Assembly (NCBI RefSeq): GCF_048571125.1
Contig: NZ_CP182343.1
Span: 1,364,001-1,428,000 of the forward strand
Source: Arcobacter siniprincipis
Lineage (GTDB): Bacteria; Campylobacterota; Campylobacteria; Campylobacterales; Arcobacteraceae
DNA length: 64,000 nt
Direction: 5' to 3'
In this document: positions 10,106-18,737 of the stretch, one piece after another
How the letters are laid out: each line of letters opens with the position of its first letter
How positions within the stretch are numbered: the first letter of the stretch is position 1
Program-made: the position numbers and the translations under genes
The notes under the pieces: generated by a model
What the model was told of the DNA's origin: nothing
The model's database searches: none
Seen by the model: the letters and a program-made list of their open reading frames with translations, nothing else

Positions 10106-10198
10106 ATGAAAGCACAAAACATAGACAAATGGCAAAAAATCAATAGAAAAAAATCACTAAGAAATAAAAGTAAAAATATTGTTAAAAGGCCTATATAG
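10106..10198 (+). other. Possible 30-codon basic reading frame
   Basis: An ATG at 106-108 of this block opens a 30-codon frame ending in TAG, starting MKAQNIDKWQKINRKK and very rich in Lys, Arg and Asn. There is no Shine-Dalgarno site before it, and the frame begins only four bases after the inverted repeat. It could be chance, a leader peptide, or the remnant of a lost regulator gene. I do not claim it is translated. Confidence 0.15.
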
Positions 10199-10254
10199 AG
10201 TATTTTAAGCTAGATGAAAGTTTTTTTTGTAACTTATATATACACAAATTAAAC

Positions 10255-10283
10255 TTGTACAATTCATATCAAGAATTGTACAT
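10255..10283. promoter_or_regulatory. Second TTGTAC operator pair at the acnB promoter
   Basis: TTGTACAATTC (10255-10265) faces GAATTGTACA (10273-10282) across 7 bases. The two TTGTAC centres are 21 bases apart, two helical turns. The right site overlaps the -35 position of the acnB promoter (TATAAT at 10304-10309), a position suited to repression. The same core occurs at 10076-10102, so one regulator may serve both directions. Confidence 0.6.
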
Positions 10284-10300
10284 TAATACGCTTGGGTATA

Positions 10301-10309
10301 TGCTATAAT
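10301..10309 (+). promoter_or_regulatory. Extended -10 box of acnB
   Basis: TGCTATAAT is an extended -10 element 27 bases before the acnB start. The -35 position falls in the right-hand TTGTAC site. Confidence 0.6.
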
Positions 10310-10336
10310 CAATTACAAATTAATTAGGAGAGATAT

Positions 10337-12913
10337 ATGAGTTTAATCGCTGATTATAAAGCACATACGCAAGAGAGACTTAATGAAGGTGGTCTTCCTC
10401 CATTGGCATTGACTGCTGATCAAACGGCACAATTGGTTGAACTATTAAAAGCAAATACTGTAGAAGATTCAGATTACGCATTAGATATGTTTAAAAATAA
10501 AATTAACCCAGGTGTAGATGATGCTGCATATGTAAAGGCTGCATTTTTAAATGATGTAGTGCAAGGGAATGTTACCTGTTCTGTTATTTCTAAGATTGAA
10601 GCAATTGAAATTTTAGGGACAATGATGGGTGGGTTTAATGTCCTTCCGTTAGTTGATGCATTAAAAGTAGAAGAAACTGCAGCAGATGCAGCAAAACAAT
10701 TAAAAAATACAATTTTAGTATATGATTCATTCAATGATGTAAAAGATTTAGCAGATGCTGGAAACAATTATGCTAAAGAGATTATTGAATCTTGGGCAAA
10801 TGGTGAATGGTTTACAAACAAACCAGCATTAGAAGAAGAAATTACTTTAACAGTTTATAAAATTCCTGGTGAAACAAATACAGATGATTTATCTCCTGCA
10901 ACTGTAGCATTTACAAGAGCTGATATTCCATTACATGCAACTGCAATGTTACAATCAAGAATGGAAAAACCATTAGAAAAAATGGTTGAACTTAAAGAAA
11001 AAGGTTTCCCTTTAGCATACGTTGGTGATGTTGTTGGAACTGGAAGTTCTAGAAAATCAGGTATTAACTCTGTTCAATGGCATATGGGTAGAGATATTCC
11101 AGGTGTTCCTAATAAAAGAACAGGTGGAGTTGTTATTGGTTCTATTATCGCTCCTATTTTCTTCAACACAGCAGAAGATTCAGGGTGTTTACCAATTCAA
11201 GCAGATGTAGATGCACTAGAAACTGGTGATGTTATTACTGTAAAACCTTATGCAGGACAAATATTAAAAGAGGGAAAAGTTGTTTCTGAATTTACTTTAT
11301 CTCCAAATACATTAACAGATGAAATGAGAGCAGGTGGAAGAATTCCATTAATTATTGGTAAAGGATTAACTGCAAAAGCTAGAGAAGCTTTAGGTTTAGA
11401 AGCTTCTGATTTATTCATTACTGCATCTCAACCAGCAGCTTCAACTAATGGTTATACTCAAGCTCAAAAAATGGTAGGAAGAGCGTGTGGTATGGAAGGT
11501 GTTAAACCTGGTATGTATGTTGAGCCAATTTGTACAACTGTTGGATCACAAGATACTACAGGACCTATGACAAGAGATGAGATTAAAGAACTTGCTGCAC
11601 TATCTTTTGGTGCTGATATGGTTATGCAATCATTCTGTCATACTGCTGCTTATCCAAAACCATCAGATATTAATTTACAACATACACTTCCTGAATTTAT
11701 TACTTCAAGAGCGGGTGTTACTTTAAGACCAGGTGATGGTGTTATTCACTCATGGTTAAATAGATTATGTTTACCAGATACAGTTGGTACTGGTGGAGAT
11801 TCTCATACAAGATTCCCAATTGGTATTTCATTCCCAGCTGGTTCTGGTCTTGTTGCATTTGCAGGGGTTACTGGTATGATGCCTTTAACTATGCCTGAAT
11901 CTGTACATGTTAAATTTACTGGTGAATTACAACCAGGAATTACTTTAAGAGATTTAGTTAATGCTATTCCTTACCAAGCTATTAAAGATGGTTTATTAAC
12001 AGTTGAGAAAAAAGGTAAGAAAAATATTTTTGCAGGTAATGTAATTGAAATTTCTGGTCTTCCACAACTTAAAGTTGAACAAGCATTTGAACTTTCAGAT
12101 GCAGCAGCAGAAAGAAGTGCAGCAGCTTGTTCTATTCAATTGGATAAAGAACCAATTATTGAATACTTATCTTCAAATATCGCTTTAATTGAAAAAATGA
12201 TTGAAGAGGGTTACCAAGATGCTAGAACTTTACAAAGAAGAGCTGATAAAATGAAAGAATGGATTGCTAATCCTGAATTAATCACTCCAGATGAAGATGC
12301 AGAGTATTTAGCAACTATTGAAATCAATTTAAATGAAATCACTGAGCCATTATTAGCTTGTCCTAATGATCCAGATGATGTTGATACTTTAACAAACATT
12401 TTAGCTGATCCAAAAAGACCAACTGAAAAAATTGATGAAGTATTTGTTGGTTCTTGTATGACAAATATTGGATTATTTAGAGCTTTAGGTGAAGTACTTA
12501 AAGGTGAAGGTCCAGTTCCTGCAAAACTTTGGGTTGCACCACCAACAAAAATGGATCAACAACAATTAACTGAAGAGGGTTATTACTCAATATTTGGAGC
12601 AGCTGGTGCTAGACTTGAAATACCAGGATGTTCATTATGTATGGGTAACCAAGCAAATGTTGGTCAAGGTGCAGTTGTATTTAGTACATCTACTAGAAAC
12701 TTTGATAACAGACTGGGTAAAGATTCTAAAGTTTATTTAGGTTCTGCAGAAGTTGCAGCATTAGCAGCACTTTTAGGAAGACTTCCAACAAAAGAAGAAT
12801 ACCTTGATATGGTTCCTAAAAAAATCACTCCTGAAAAAAGAGATGATATTTATAAATACTTAAATTTCCACTTATTATCAGGTGATGAGTTAACTAACTT
12901 AGTTCACTCTTAA
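10337..12913 (+). CDS. acnB: Aconitate hydratase B (bifunctional with 2-methylisocitrate dehydratase)
   Basis: An 858-residue AcnB, about the usual family length (865). It starts after a clear AGGAGAG site. The [4Fe-4S] cluster cysteines are in VGSCMTNIG and PGCSLCMGNQ, and substrate-site segments such as GDSHTRFPIG and SAACSIQL are present. It interconverts citrate and isocitrate in the TCA cycle, which the acetyl-CoA from the neighbouring beta-oxidation genes would feed. It is monocistronic: a strong hairpin terminator begins nine bases after the stop. Paired TTGTAC palindromes overlap its promoter, so it may be co-regulated with the fad operon. Confidence 0.97.
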   Translation: MSLIADYKAHTQERLNEGGLPPLALTADQTAQLVELLKANTVEDSDYALDMFKNKINPGVDDAAYVKAAFLNDVVQGNVTCSVISKIEAIEILGTMMGGFNVLPLVDALKVEETAADAAKQLKNTILVYDSFNDVKDLADAGNNYAKEIIESWANGEWFTNKPALEEEITLTVYKIPGETNTDDLSPATVAFTRADIPLHATAMLQSRMEKPLEKMVELKEKGFPLAYVGDVVGTGSSRKSGINSVQWHMGRDIPGVPNKRTGGVVIGSIIAPIFFNTAEDSGCLPIQADVDALETGDVITVKPYAGQILKEGKVVSEFTLSPNTLTDEMRAGGRIPLIIGKGLTAKAREALGLEASDLFITASQPAASTNGYTQAQKMVGRACGMEGVKPGMYVEPICTTVGSQDTTGPMTRDEIKELAALSFGADMVMQSFCHTAAYPKPSDINLQHTLPEFITSRAGVTLRPGDGVIHSWLNRLCLPDTVGTGGDSHTRFPIGISFPAGSGLVAFAGVTGMMPLTMPESVHVKFTGELQPGITLRDLVNAIPYQAIKDGLLTVEKKGKKNIFAGNVIEISGLPQLKVEQAFELSDAAAERSAAACSIQLDKEPIIEYLSSNIALIEKMIEEGYQDARTLQRRADKMKEWIANPELITPDEDAEYLATIEINLNEITEPLLACPNDPDDVDTLTNILADPKRPTEKIDEVFVGSCMTNIGLFRALGEVLKGEGPVPAKLWVAPPTKMDQQQLTEEGYYSIFGAAGARLEIPGCSLCMGNQANVGQGAVVFSTSTRNFDNRLGKDSKVYLGSAEVAALAALLGRLPTKEEYLDMVPKKITPEKRDDIYKYLNFHLLSGDELTNLVHS

Positions 12914-12921
12914 TAGAAAGA

Positions 12922-12949
12922 CAAAGAGGTTTTACCTCTTTGCTTTTTT
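12922..12949 (+). terminator. Intrinsic terminator of acnB
   Basis: CAAAGAGGT and ACCTCTTTG pair over a TTT loop, followed by CTTTTTTT. The loop and 3' arm also encode the last codons and stop of the converging HAD gene. The minus-strand side has no U-run, so the terminator serves acnB. Confidence 0.85.
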
Positions 12950-13714
12950 TATTTCTTCTTTCAATTCTATCAAAGACTTAAAACTCATAAAATCAAAATC
13001 AAGTGTATTAGATGGTAATTTATTACCAGAATTTATCCAACCAGCAGATATATTTGCATTTTTTGCCCCTAAAATATCAGTTTCAAAAGTATCACCAATC
13101 ATTAGAGTCTCGCACTTTTGCTTATCAAACTTTGATAATATAGTATCAAAACCATAAGGACTTGGTTTACCTATAACTTGAACCATTTTTTTAGTATACT
13201 CTTCAATTATATCAATCAAAACTCCACACTCTAACTCAAAGCCATCTTTTAGGGGAATTAGTTTATCTGGATTGGCTGCTATTATTTGTGTATTTTCACT
13301 TATTAAATTAATGGTATTTGATATATCTTTTAATGTAATGTTATTTTCCATTCCAAGTATTACTATATCGGGATTTTTATCATTTCTTTTATATTTCTCA
13401 TATAGATTTTCTTGTAACTGTTTACTTCCTAGAACATAAATATTATCTAGCTTATTTTCAAATAAATAGTGTTCAATTAGTTTTGTTGTAGTGAAAATAT
13501 TTTTTTCACTTACATCAACACCACAAGTTAAAAGTTTCTCTTTATATCTGTGAATTTTATAATTAGAGTTGTTAGTAAAAAAACAGTATTGAATATTTTC
13601 TTTATTCAAATAATCAATTATCTCTTTTGTACCCTCTAAACTTTGGTCTTGCCTATAAAATACCCCATCTAAATCAAATATAATAAAAGTAATATTTTTT
13701 AAAGCTTCGTACAT
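12932..13714 (-). CDS. HAD-IIA family phosphatase (NagD/AraL-like)
   Basis: A 260-residue HAD hydrolase of subfamily IIA. Motif I is DLDGVFYR (nucleophile and acid aspartates), motif II FTNNSNY, then GKPSPYGFDTIL and the metal-binding motif GDTFETDILGAKNA. Such enzymes dephosphorylate small phosphorylated sugars, glycerol phosphate or phosphoglycolate. It is the last gene of the Ugp-like transport operon, with its ATG sharing one base with the stop of the permease gene (TAATG). That context suggests it removes phosphate from the imported substrate, perhaps glycerol 3-phosphate. The substrate is an inference. Confidence 0.82.
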   Translation of the reverse strand: MYEALKNITFIIFDLDGVFYRQDQSLEGTKEIIDYLNKENIQYCFFTNNSNYKIHRYKEKLLTCGVDVSEKNIFTTTKLIEHYLFENKLDNIYVLGSKQLQENLYEKYKRNDKNPDIVILGMENNITLKDISNTINLISENTQIIAANPDKLIPLKDGFELECGVLIDIIEEYTKKMVQVIGKPSPYGFDTILSKFDKQKCETLMIGDTFETDILGAKNANISAGWINSGNKLPSNTLDFDFMSFKSLIELKEEIKKAKR

Positions 13715-14511
13715 TATTTTATTCCTGTATGTAAAAATGAATTAACAAACTGTTTTTGAAAAATTAAGAATGCTAATAATAAAGGTGCAACCGATATCAA
13801 AGTTGCTGCTGATATTGTAGACCATTGAACTCCTGATTCAGGAGCTGCAAAAATTGCAAGTCCTACGGTTAATGGTTTGACATTATTTGAATTTGCAATA
13901 ATAAGTGGCCATAAAAAATTATTCCAATGATATGAAACAGATACTAAAGCATAAGCTAAATATGTAGATTTTGAAAGTGGAATATAAACTCTAAACAAAA
14001 TACCAAGTTGAGAACAACCTTCCATTTTAGCGGCTTCATCAAGCTCATTTGGTATAGTTTTAAATGTTTGTCTTAAAAGAAATATTCCAAAAGCTGAAGC
14101 AATATAAGGTAATGCCATTCCCCATGTTGTATCTACTAAATTAAAATATGAAATAGTTTTATAATTTTCTAAAATCAAATTTTCTGGCATAATCATTAGT
14201 TGCATGAGTACTAGAAAAAAAGCAACATTTTTCCCATAAAATTCAAATTTTGCAAAAGCATATGCAGCAAGGGTACATAATATCATTTGACCTATTAATA
14301 TAATTGTAACTAAAGTAAATGTATTTATCAAATAGTGTAAAAATGGTGCCTGATTCCAAGCATCATAAAAACTTTGAACACTTAAAGGTGCAAATAAATC
14401 AAAATTTGCAGAGTATTGTTCCGTATGAAAAGCAGCCCAAAAAGTATAAAATAAGGGAAGTATCCATATAAGGGCTAAAGTATAAGTTGATATCTTTTGT
14501 AATAATTTCAT
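13714..14511 (-). CDS. ugpE: ABC transporter inner-membrane permease (UgpE-like)
   Basis: A 265-residue permease of the MalFG/Ugp carbohydrate family with six hydrophobic segments and the cytoplasmic EAA loop, seen as ELDEAAKMEGCSQLGILFRVYIP. I chose ATG at 14509-14511, four bases after the stop of the upstream permease gene. The longer frame would need TTG at 14541 and overlap that gene by 26 bases. Together with the other permease it forms the channel of the Ugp-like importer. The MalG-type position (second permease) fits UgpE, but exact orthology is not proven. Confidence 0.8.
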   Translation of the reverse strand: MKLLQKISTYTLALIWILPLFYTFWAAFHTEQYSANFDLFAPLSVQSFYDAWNQAPFLHYLINTFTLVTIILIGQMILCTLAAYAFAKFEFYGKNVAFFLVLMQLMIMPENLILENYKTISYFNLVDTTWGMALPYIASAFGIFLLRQTFKTIPNELDEAAKMEGCSQLGILFRVYIPLSKSTYLAYALVSVSYHWNNFLWPLIIANSNNVKPLTVGLAIFAAPESGVQWSTISAATLISVAPLLLAFLIFQKQFVNSFLHTGIK

Positions 14512-14515
14512 GTTT

Positions 14516-15379
14516 CTACTTGTAGTGAATTTTTTTCTCAATTAATCCAAATTGAATTAATGAAATAATGATTAAAATTGAAAGTAACACAATAGTAAGT
14601 GTTGCTGCATATGAATAATCAAAAAATGAAAAGGCAACATCATAAATATAATATAGTAATAAATTTGAAGCATTGTCTGGACCACCTTTTGTGAGTATAA
14701 ATAGATGGTCAATCATCTTAAATGAGTTAATCAAAGCATTGATCATAACAAAAAAGGTTGTTGGCATCAAAAGAGGAAAAGTAACCTTTGTAAATGTTAT
14801 CCAAGGTGATGAGCCTTCTATTTTGGAAGCCTCATATAACTCTTTTGGTATACTTTGAAGAGCTGCTAAATAAAATATCATAAAAAATCCAGCTTCTTTC
14901 CATACAGTCATAACTATAGTTGAACCTAAAACTAAATCTCTATCTCCTAAAAAATTGTATTCATTAAATCCAAAGTAGTGAAGAACTTGATTTATTAAAC
15001 CAATCTCTGGGGCATAAAAAAATAGCCAAATATTTGCAACTGCAACCATAGGTAAAATTGTAGGAGTAAAATATGCAAGTCTTACAATTGATCTAGCTTT
15101 TATTTTTTCTTGAACAAAAATTGCCATTGCTAAAGATATCATAATTGATAAGGGAACTGTTGTTAGTGAAAAATAAAGTGTATTTTTCAGCGTTTGTATA
15201 AATATTGGATCATGAATCATATACTCATAATTATCAAGCCCAATAAATCTTTTGGGCTTGAGTACTGTTTGATTAGAAAAAAATGAATTAATAAATGTTG
15301 TTACAGTTGGATAATGAGTAAATGCAACAATTAAAATAAATCCTGGTAATAATAATAACCAACCGTAAACATGTCTCAT
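14516..15379 (-). CDS. ugpA: ABC transporter inner-membrane permease (UgpA-like)
   Basis: A 287-residue permease with about six transmembrane segments and the EAA loop ELYEASKIEGSSPW that contacts the ATPase. The N-terminus (LLLLPGFILIVAF) and the order binding protein, UgpA, UgpE match sugar-phosphate importers of the Ugp/Mal class. It lies nine bases after the binding-protein gene. The other permease gene follows, then the HAD phosphatase. Confidence 0.8.
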   Translation of the reverse strand: MRHVYGWLLLLPGFILIVAFTHYPTVTTFINSFFSNQTVLKPKRFIGLDNYEYMIHDPIFIQTLKNTLYFSLTTVPLSIMISLAMAIFVQEKIKARSIVRLAYFTPTILPMVAVANIWLFFYAPEIGLINQVLHYFGFNEYNFLGDRDLVLGSTIVMTVWKEAGFFMIFYLAALQSIPKELYEASKIEGSSPWITFTKVTFPLLMPTTFFVMINALINSFKMIDHLFILTKGGPDNASNLLLYYIYDVAFSFFDYSYAATLTIVLLSILIIISLIQFGLIEKKIHYK

Positions 15380-15387
15380 AATTTTCC

Positions 15388-16656
15388 TTATTTATAATCT
15401 CTTAATAATCTTTTAGCTTGGTTTTGTGCATCATTTAATGCATCTTTAGCACTTTTTTTATCTGTTAATACAGCTTGAATAGAGTCGTCTAATATTTTTC
15501 TAACTCTTCCTGTTTGATAAGTAGATAATTCAGCAGTTGCAAAATCTAATTGATCTCTTGCTACTTTTGCAGGAGGGAACTCTTCTACATATTTTTTTAG
15601 AGCAGGTGTTTCATAAGCAGCTTTTGAAATACCAATATATCCCGTACCAATTGACCATTTTGCAGAGTTTTCTGGGCTAGTCATAAATTTAATAAGTTTT
15701 AAAGATGCCTCTTTTTGTTTTGCTGTAGTATTTTTAAAAATGTAAAAGTTTCCTCCACCTGTTGGAGTTCCTCTCATCTCTTTTGCAGGAAGCATAGCTA
15801 CTCCAAAATCGAATTTTGCATTCTTTTTAACAGCAGTTAAATTACCAGTTGAGTGCCACATCATAGCAGTCTTACCACTTAAGAAATTTTTTCTAAGTGT
15901 TCCCCATTCAATTGTACCTTCTGGCATAATTTTATATTTACTTGATAAATCTTTCCAGTATTGTAATGCCTCAATAACTTTTGGATTATTGAAATAAGTT
16001 TTTGTTCCTTCACCATTCATAAGAACTTCACCATTTTCTTTAGCAAGTGCTCCAAACATCCAATATGGATAACCAGTTGAAGGAATCATTAATCCCCATT
16101 GTTTATCATTTGTAAGTTTTTTACCCATTGAAACCATTTCATCCCAATTTTTTGGTGGTTTGTTTGGATCTAAACCTGCTTTTTTAAATGCATCTTTGTT
16201 ATAATACATTACAATGGTAGAACGTTGAAAAGGGATACCCCAAACTTTCCCTAGAGTTGTACCATTTTCCATTAAAGCTGGATAAAAGCTTTTTAGCCAT
16301 TTTTTATCTTTTTGTGATTTTGCAAGGTCAGTAAAAGAGACAATGGCATCTTGCTCAATTAAGTCGTAAATATCAATTGAGAACATTACGGCTAATTGGG
16401 CAGGTTCTCCAGCTTTTAAGGCTGCAAGTGATTTTATTCTTGCATCATTATAATTACCGGCATATATTGCTTTTACAACAATATCTGGATTTTGTTTTTC
16501 AAAGTCATCAACCATAGAATCAACTATTTTTGTTAATGGACCACCTACTGATACAGGATAATACATTGTTAGTTTTGTTTTATCTGCATTTGCACTAGTT
16601 ATCAAACTTGCACCTATAACACTATACATAGCAACTTTTTTCATAAGTTTTAACAT
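15388..16656 (-). CDS. ugpB: Periplasmic solute-binding protein (UgpB-like)
   Basis: A 422-residue family 1 solute-binding protein with a cleavable signal peptide (hydrophobic stretch ending SANA-DKTKL). GGPLTKIVDSMVDDF followed by IYAGNYNDAR resembles the ligand-binding start of E. coli UgpB, which binds glycerol 3-phosphate and glycerophosphodiesters. ATG at 16656 is preceded by AGGA at a good distance. It would capture substrate in the periplasm and deliver it to the two permeases. UgpB-like proteins can also bind sugars, so the ligand is only a likely guess. Confidence 0.8.
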   Translation of the reverse strand: MLKLMKKVAMYSVIGASLITSANADKTKLTMYYPVSVGGPLTKIVDSMVDDFEKQNPDIVVKAIYAGNYNDARIKSLAALKAGEPAQLAVMFSIDIYDLIEQDAIVSFTDLAKSQKDKKWLKSFYPALMENGTTLGKVWGIPFQRSTIVMYYNKDAFKKAGLDPNKPPKNWDEMVSMGKKLTNDKQWGLMIPSTGYPYWMFGALAKENGEVLMNGEGTKTYFNNPKVIEALQYWKDLSSKYKIMPEGTIEWGTLRKNFLSGKTAMMWHSTGNLTAVKKNAKFDFGVAMLPAKEMRGTPTGGGNFYIFKNTTAKQKEASLKLIKFMTSPENSAKWSIGTGYIGISKAAYETPALKKYVEEFPPAKVARDQLDFATAELSTYQTGRVRKILDDSIQAVLTDKKSAKDALNDAQNQAKRLLRDYK

Positions 16657-16683
16657 TTTATTTCCTATTATTAAAAATACTAT

Positions 16684-17757
16684 TTAAGATAAGATTTCTC
16701 TTCTCTCACCAAAAGAATCAAAAAAATTAATCTTTGATTCCTGCCAATTTACCCAAACCCTATCTCCAGATTGATAGTTGTTTTTCTTATCACTTCTTAC
16801 TAAAATTGGTTTTTCTAAATCATTTTTTAATGTTTGAATGCCTAATATTGTGTCAGAACCATGATAGTCTTGAAAAACAACTTTTGCTTCTATACCTTGA
16901 TCTTTTTCTACAAAGAAAATATCTTCAGGTCTTATACCAAAGTAATTTGTTTTATTGGAAATACGGTTTGAGTAAGTAGATTTAAACTCTTGGTCATCTA
17001 TATAGATTTGTGTACCTTCTTTTTTTACTTTTATTATGTTCATAGGTGGAGTTCCTATAAACTTGCCCACAAAAGTAGAAGCAACATTTTCATACAATTC
17101 TTGTGGTGTTCCTTGTTGTTCTATTTCTCCTTTATTTAATAAAATAATATGGTCAGCCATACTCATAGCTTCTGTTTGGTCATGGGTTACATATAAAACT
17201 GTCATTTTTAGTTGTTGCTGTAGTTTTTTTATCTCTATTCTCATCTCATTTCTTAATTTTGCATCAAGATTTGATAGGGGTTCATCCATAAGGCATATTT
17301 TATTTTTTGCTACAAAGGCACGAGCTAATGCAACTCGTTGTTTTTGACCACCTGATAATTGTGAGGGCTTATTATCCAATAATCCTTCAAGACCTACAAG
17401 TTTTACAACTTTATTTAATCTTTTTTCTTGGGTTTGCTTAGGTACTTTTCTCACCTTTAATCCAAAAAGAATATTTTCTTTTACACTTAAGTGAGGGAAT
17501 AAAGCATAAGATTGAAATACCATAGAGATACCTCTTTTAGAAGATTGTAGTTTTGATACATCTTTCCCATCTATTAAAATTTCTCCTGAAGTAATTTCTT
17601 CAAGTCCTGCAATCATTCTTAAAGTCGTAGATTTTCCACATCCTGAGGGTCCTAATAAAACTGTAAAACTCTCCTCTTTTATTGTAAAGTTTAGATTTTC
17701 TATAATTATTTTTTCTTCATATTTTTTTGTTATATTTTTTAATTGTATTGATGACAT
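16684..17757 (-). CDS. ugpC: ABC transporter ATP-binding protein (UgpC/MalK-like)
   Basis: A 357-residue ATPase with Walker A GPSGCGKST, signature LSGGQKQR, Walker B CLMDEPLSNLD and the H-loop VTHDQTEA, followed by the C-terminal OB-fold domain typical of MalK/UgpC proteins (about residues 235-357). It powers the importer encoded downstream. GAGGAAAT precedes the start. It lies between the regulator gene and the binding protein gene, with 12 and 27 base gaps, in one operon. Confidence 0.87.
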   Translation of the reverse strand: MSSIQLKNITKKYEEKIIIENLNFTIKEESFTVLLGPSGCGKSTTLRMIAGLEEITSGEILIDGKDVSKLQSSKRGISMVFQSYALFPHLSVKENILFGLKVRKVPKQTQEKRLNKVVKLVGLEGLLDNKPSQLSGGQKQRVALARAFVAKNKICLMDEPLSNLDAKLRNEMRIEIKKLQQQLKMTVLYVTHDQTEAMSMADHIILLNKGEIEQQGTPQELYENVASTFVGKFIGTPPMNIIKVKKEGTQIYIDDQEFKSTYSNRISNKTNYFGIRPEDIFFVEKDQGIEAKVVFQDYHGSDTILGIQTLKNDLEKPILVRSDKKNNYQSGDRVWVNWQESKINFFDSFGERREILS

Positions 17758-17769
17758 TAAATATTTCCT

Positions 17770-18534
17770 CTATTCTTTTTCATAATTTATCTCTACACTA
17801 TTTTTTTCTAATAATTTACATATATTTTTAGGAGGTTTTTTATCACAAAAGATAGAATTAACATTTGATATATTTCCACTTCTTATGTAAGCATTTCTTT
17901 CAAATTTAGAGTAATCAGCTACTAAAAATACTTTCTTGCTAGATTTACTTATTGCTTCTCTAGCTTGGCACTCTTCTTGTGTAAAATCAAGAAGTGAACC
18001 ATTCTCTTCAATTGCTCCAACTCCATATATACCAAAATCAACACTGTATGAACTGAAAAATTTTTCAATATCATTTCCTACAATATCCCTATGTTTATTT
18101 CTTAATAATCCTCCATGAAGGGTTACTTCAAAAGAGGAATTTTCACAACATACAAGAGCAACATTCAGATTATTTGTAAAGATCTTTAGATTTTTGTGAT
18201 TGATTAACTCTTTTGCAATTATTTCAGGAGTTGTACCAATTGAGAAAAATAAAGAAGAGTTGTTTGGAATTTGTTTAGCAATTAATCTTGCAATGATTTT
18301 TTTTTCATCATAATGAATTATTTTTCTATTATCATATGATATATTATCTTTTTGAAGTGCCATTTCAACACCACCATATATTCTTCTTAAAAGTCCTTCT
18401 TCACATAAAAAATTTATATCTTTTCTAATAGATTGTACAGATACAGAAAAAATCTTGCTTAATTTTTCTACTGTTGCAGATTTTTCTTGTCTTACTTTTT
18501 CTAAAATATAGGCTTGTCTCTCTTTTGGTTTCAT
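17770..18534 (-). CDS. DeoR/GlpR-family transcriptional regulator
   Basis: About 254 residues from ATG at 18532-18534; an upstream frame extends to 18600 but its first 22 residues do not fit the family. The N-terminus (KPKERQAYILEKVRQ, then a winged helix with VSVQSIRKDINFL) is the DeoR type, and the C-terminal sugar-phosphate-sensing domain contains FFSIGTTPEIIAKEL and ADYSKFERNA. It heads the Ugp-like operon and probably represses it until a phosphorylated substrate binds. A perfect palindrome (18563-18578) lies just upstream and is a likely autoregulatory operator. GlpR is the nearest named relative, but orthology is unproven. Confidence 0.83.
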   Translation of the reverse strand: MKPKERQAYILEKVRQEKSATVEKLSKIFSVSVQSIRKDINFLCEEGLLRRIYGGVEMALQKDNISYDNRKIIHYDEKKIIARLIAKQIPNNSSLFFSIGTTPEIIAKELINHKNLKIFTNNLNVALVCCENSSFEVTLHGGLLRNKHRDIVGNDIEKFFSSYSVDFGIYGVGAIEENGSLLDFTQEECQAREAISKSSKKVFLVADYSKFERNAYIRSGNISNVNSIFCDKKPPKNICKLLEKNSVEINYEKE

Positions 18535-18540
18535 TATAAG

Positions 18541-18578
18541 CTTTCGTTTATATAGTTTAAAATCTTTCGTTCGAAAGA
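18541..18578. promoter_or_regulatory. Likely operator of the DeoR-type regulator
   Basis: TCTTTCG (18563-18569) and CGAAAGA (18572-18578) form a perfect inverted repeat with a TT spacer; a further CTTTCGTT copy lies at 18541-18548. TTTCG-type half-sites are usual for DeoR/GlpR regulators. The site lies between the gene start and its probable promoter. Confidence 0.6.
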
Positions 18579-18669
18579 AATTACGGAAGTATAAATACAA
18601 ATTATTACATTGTGATTACAAAGAAAAGAGTTTTGATTCTTATGTTTAGATTTAATTATTAGAATATGG

Positions 18670-18679
18670 TGAATATTCA
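18670..18679. promoter_or_regulatory. TGAATATTCA palindrome upstream of the TetR gene
   Basis: A 10-base perfect palindrome about 58 bases before the TetR gene start. The same core lies at 21839-21854, and wider-spaced relatives precede the second hyd operon and hypB. It may mediate autoregulation. This copy is the weakest of the set. Confidence 0.45.
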
Positions 18680-18737
18680 TTTATTATTAACATAGATTTT
18701 AATATTATATATCATTATTAAATTAAGGTAAAAAATT

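Larger units (their letters stand above)
9952..10336. other. Divergent fadD/acnB regulatory region
   Basis: This 385-base stretch between fadD (minus) and acnB (plus) holds promoters in both directions, two TTGTAC palindrome pairs (10076-10102 and 10255-10283) and a possible 30-codon reading frame at 10106-10198. Nothing else stands out. Confidence 0.7.

Noticed and set aside
18588..18620. Promoter of the DeoR-type operon with TATACT as -10
   Set aside because: The nearest -35-like sequence (TTGTAA) is 21 bases away, too far to call with confidence.
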